From Linepithema humile (Eukaryota; Arthropoda; Insecta; Hymenoptera; Formicidae), in assembly GCF_040581485.1 (NCBI RefSeq), contig NC_090131.1, positions 16,077,501 through 16,141,500 on the forward strand: a stretch of 64,000 bases of DNA, in the 5' to 3' direction. Position numbers and translations under genes: made by a program. This document shows, in pieces, positions 62,601-64,000 of the stretch. How positions within the stretch are numbered: position 1 is the stretch's first letter; each line of letters begins with the position of its first letter. The notes below the pieces were generated by a model that searched no databases, was not told the DNA's origin, and saw nothing but the letters and a program-made list of their open reading frames with translations.

Positions 62601-64000
62601 TCATTTATATTTGGAAAGTAACCATGGGAAGCCTGATACTATTTCCCGTTATATTCGCAATGTGCAATTTACAAAAATGATTATGCACATTTCGATCAGA
62701 TTCTTTCGCTTTAATTTAACTTTATCTGTTGTGAACTAAATTCGCAATTTTCTCCAATTCGTCCGCAGTAGTCGGACAGATGGCTTTAAATTTCCGCCTT
62801 CAAAAGATGAATTTTATTTGTATCAAAAATGCAAACGCATATTATCCTAAAGCTACAGATATTTTTTTTTTTAAATATATGTGTCTAATGTATTACATAT
62901 CTATATTATATCTAAACACACATAATTTTTTAAAATAAATATATGAAATCGATGTCAATTTTGCGCGATCGCTATAATTTTTATAGGCCGCAAAGTGGCA
63001 ACACCCGCAACAGAAATTTCCGCAATAAACGCGTTTATCCTCGTTCGCTTTTATGCAGCATTCACGTGCAAGAGAGCGTGGCGGCCGGTACGCTGCCCGA
63101 TGCACGTGACGAACGGTGTAATACCGCTGCACGTAGTCACGTGCTCCAGTAGCTTGCTACCATCACGCTACGATAAGTCGAGTTACCTGCGATATGGCAT
63201 TCGCAGCTCTCAGCGAGATACACGTCAAGTGTGTGAATCGTTACTTCATATTATTATTATATCGATTATGCAGAATCCTAGTCACAGAATCGTTCACAGA
63301 TTCATTCAGTCAAATAAACATTTGTCAAGTCTTTACAACTCGATGCTAACAGTGGTAATATTGTTTCAAGATAAAATGTATTTTGCGTATAATACTTTTA
63401 AACGGAATTTAACGTAATAATAATTTATTGCTTCTAAACAAACGTAACTTTTCTCTATTGAAATTACAAAGTCGTTATAACCAGCAGTATTTTATATTAC
63501 AACGATGCCGTGTCTCGATGCAATGGCAGTAAAATTCTCCACCTGTATCGTAACTACGCTATCGTACGCTGAGATGAAAAAATAGCCGCAAAGAGAGGAC
63601 AATGTATCTCTGCTTTCCCAGCCGCTTAATCACATTGCCGGTGATTGCCGGTAATTGGACGCTGTCCGCTTCGGTAAAGGTCTTCGAAATTAAAGCGTTG
63701 ATAATAAGTCTTATTCCTAAACAAGAAGTGACTTACTCCGCAGTAAACGGTAATGTACGATGTTGTTAATGTCTTCCTTTGCACGCAAATCAAATAAATA
63801 TTCCATATTAAAAAGAGACGACGTGCATTCGCCCGTAACGAATTCTTGCGGTTTATTCAGAGATATACGTAGCGATACGGCACATACGGCAACGATACAA
63901 GTTCTATCGCGACCAATATCTATCGCCCGTCGGCCCCGACGCCGGTTTTCTAGGTCGGGCTTGCATTGCGCTTAATAAGTAATTACGCTAGTGAACAATT
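59670..64000. other. Intergenic DNA to the window end, no gene seen
   Basis: Short frames only. A 15-bp tandem repeat lies at 61308-61395. GC content rises near 60.2-60.45 and 63.0-63.2 kb without supported exons. The continuation of the 57.3 kb gene could lie here or beyond. Confidence 0.45.
61308..61395. repeat. 15-bp AT-rich tandem repeat
   Basis: Four clear units of TTMATCTATTATTTA at 61321-61380, with degenerate copies on both sides. Confidence 0.85.

Overview
The window is animal nuclear DNA, most likely from an insect and plausibly an ant or another hymenopteran. The evidence is an AT-rich background with CpG-rich patches, GT..AG introns, arthropod-type core promoters, many microsatellites, short MITE-like inverted repeats and decayed mariner-type transposase ends. 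There are no bacterial-type operons, no CRISPR array and no rRNA or tRNA gene that I can recognise. The window is gene-poor: almost all long open frames are chance frames in CpG-rich patches.

The main content is a pair of tandem, same-strand, multi-exon genes at about 24.25-28.57 kb (gene A) and 31.06-34.14 kb (gene B). They encode diverged paralogues. Both proteins carry a W-x-x-PCG or W-x-PCG motif near the N-terminus, a run of amphipathic helices, an LCEVE cysteine motif, and a terminal helix of the form L-I-x-D-W-G...Y...L..W...F. Gene B has a clear signal peptide, a dibasic pro-site and a TATA plus initiator promoter with a STAT-type palindrome upstream. Its 3'UTR holds a dense cluster of UUAUUUAUU elements. 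Gene A is N-glycosylation-rich, ends in a long Lys/Arg-rich tail and also has AU-rich elements just before its distal poly(A) signal. Together this suggests secreted four-helix cytokines, possibly ligands of the Unpaired (JAK/STAT) class. That identity is inferred, not proven.

Layout: 0-7.2 kb is AT-rich with inverted repeats, a TATA/Inr promoter near 2.37 kb and a perfect 50-bp palindrome at 4967. From 7.2 to 22 kb there are alternating CpG-rich patches, a match to an Inr+DPE promoter at 7.5 kb, CT/GA microsatellites and two inverted mariner 3' ends at 20.2-21.06 kb. The paralogue pair occupies 24-34 kb. From 34 to 52 kb there is mostly AT-rich intergenic DNA with a long orphan ORF at 41.5 kb. 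From 52 to 59 kb there are several MITE-like inverted repeats, one candidate first coding exon (52.9 kb) and a signal-peptide exon at 57.3 kb behind a TATA box and a kappaB-like site, which looks like an inducible secreted peptide gene. From 59.7 to 64 kb nothing could be assigned.
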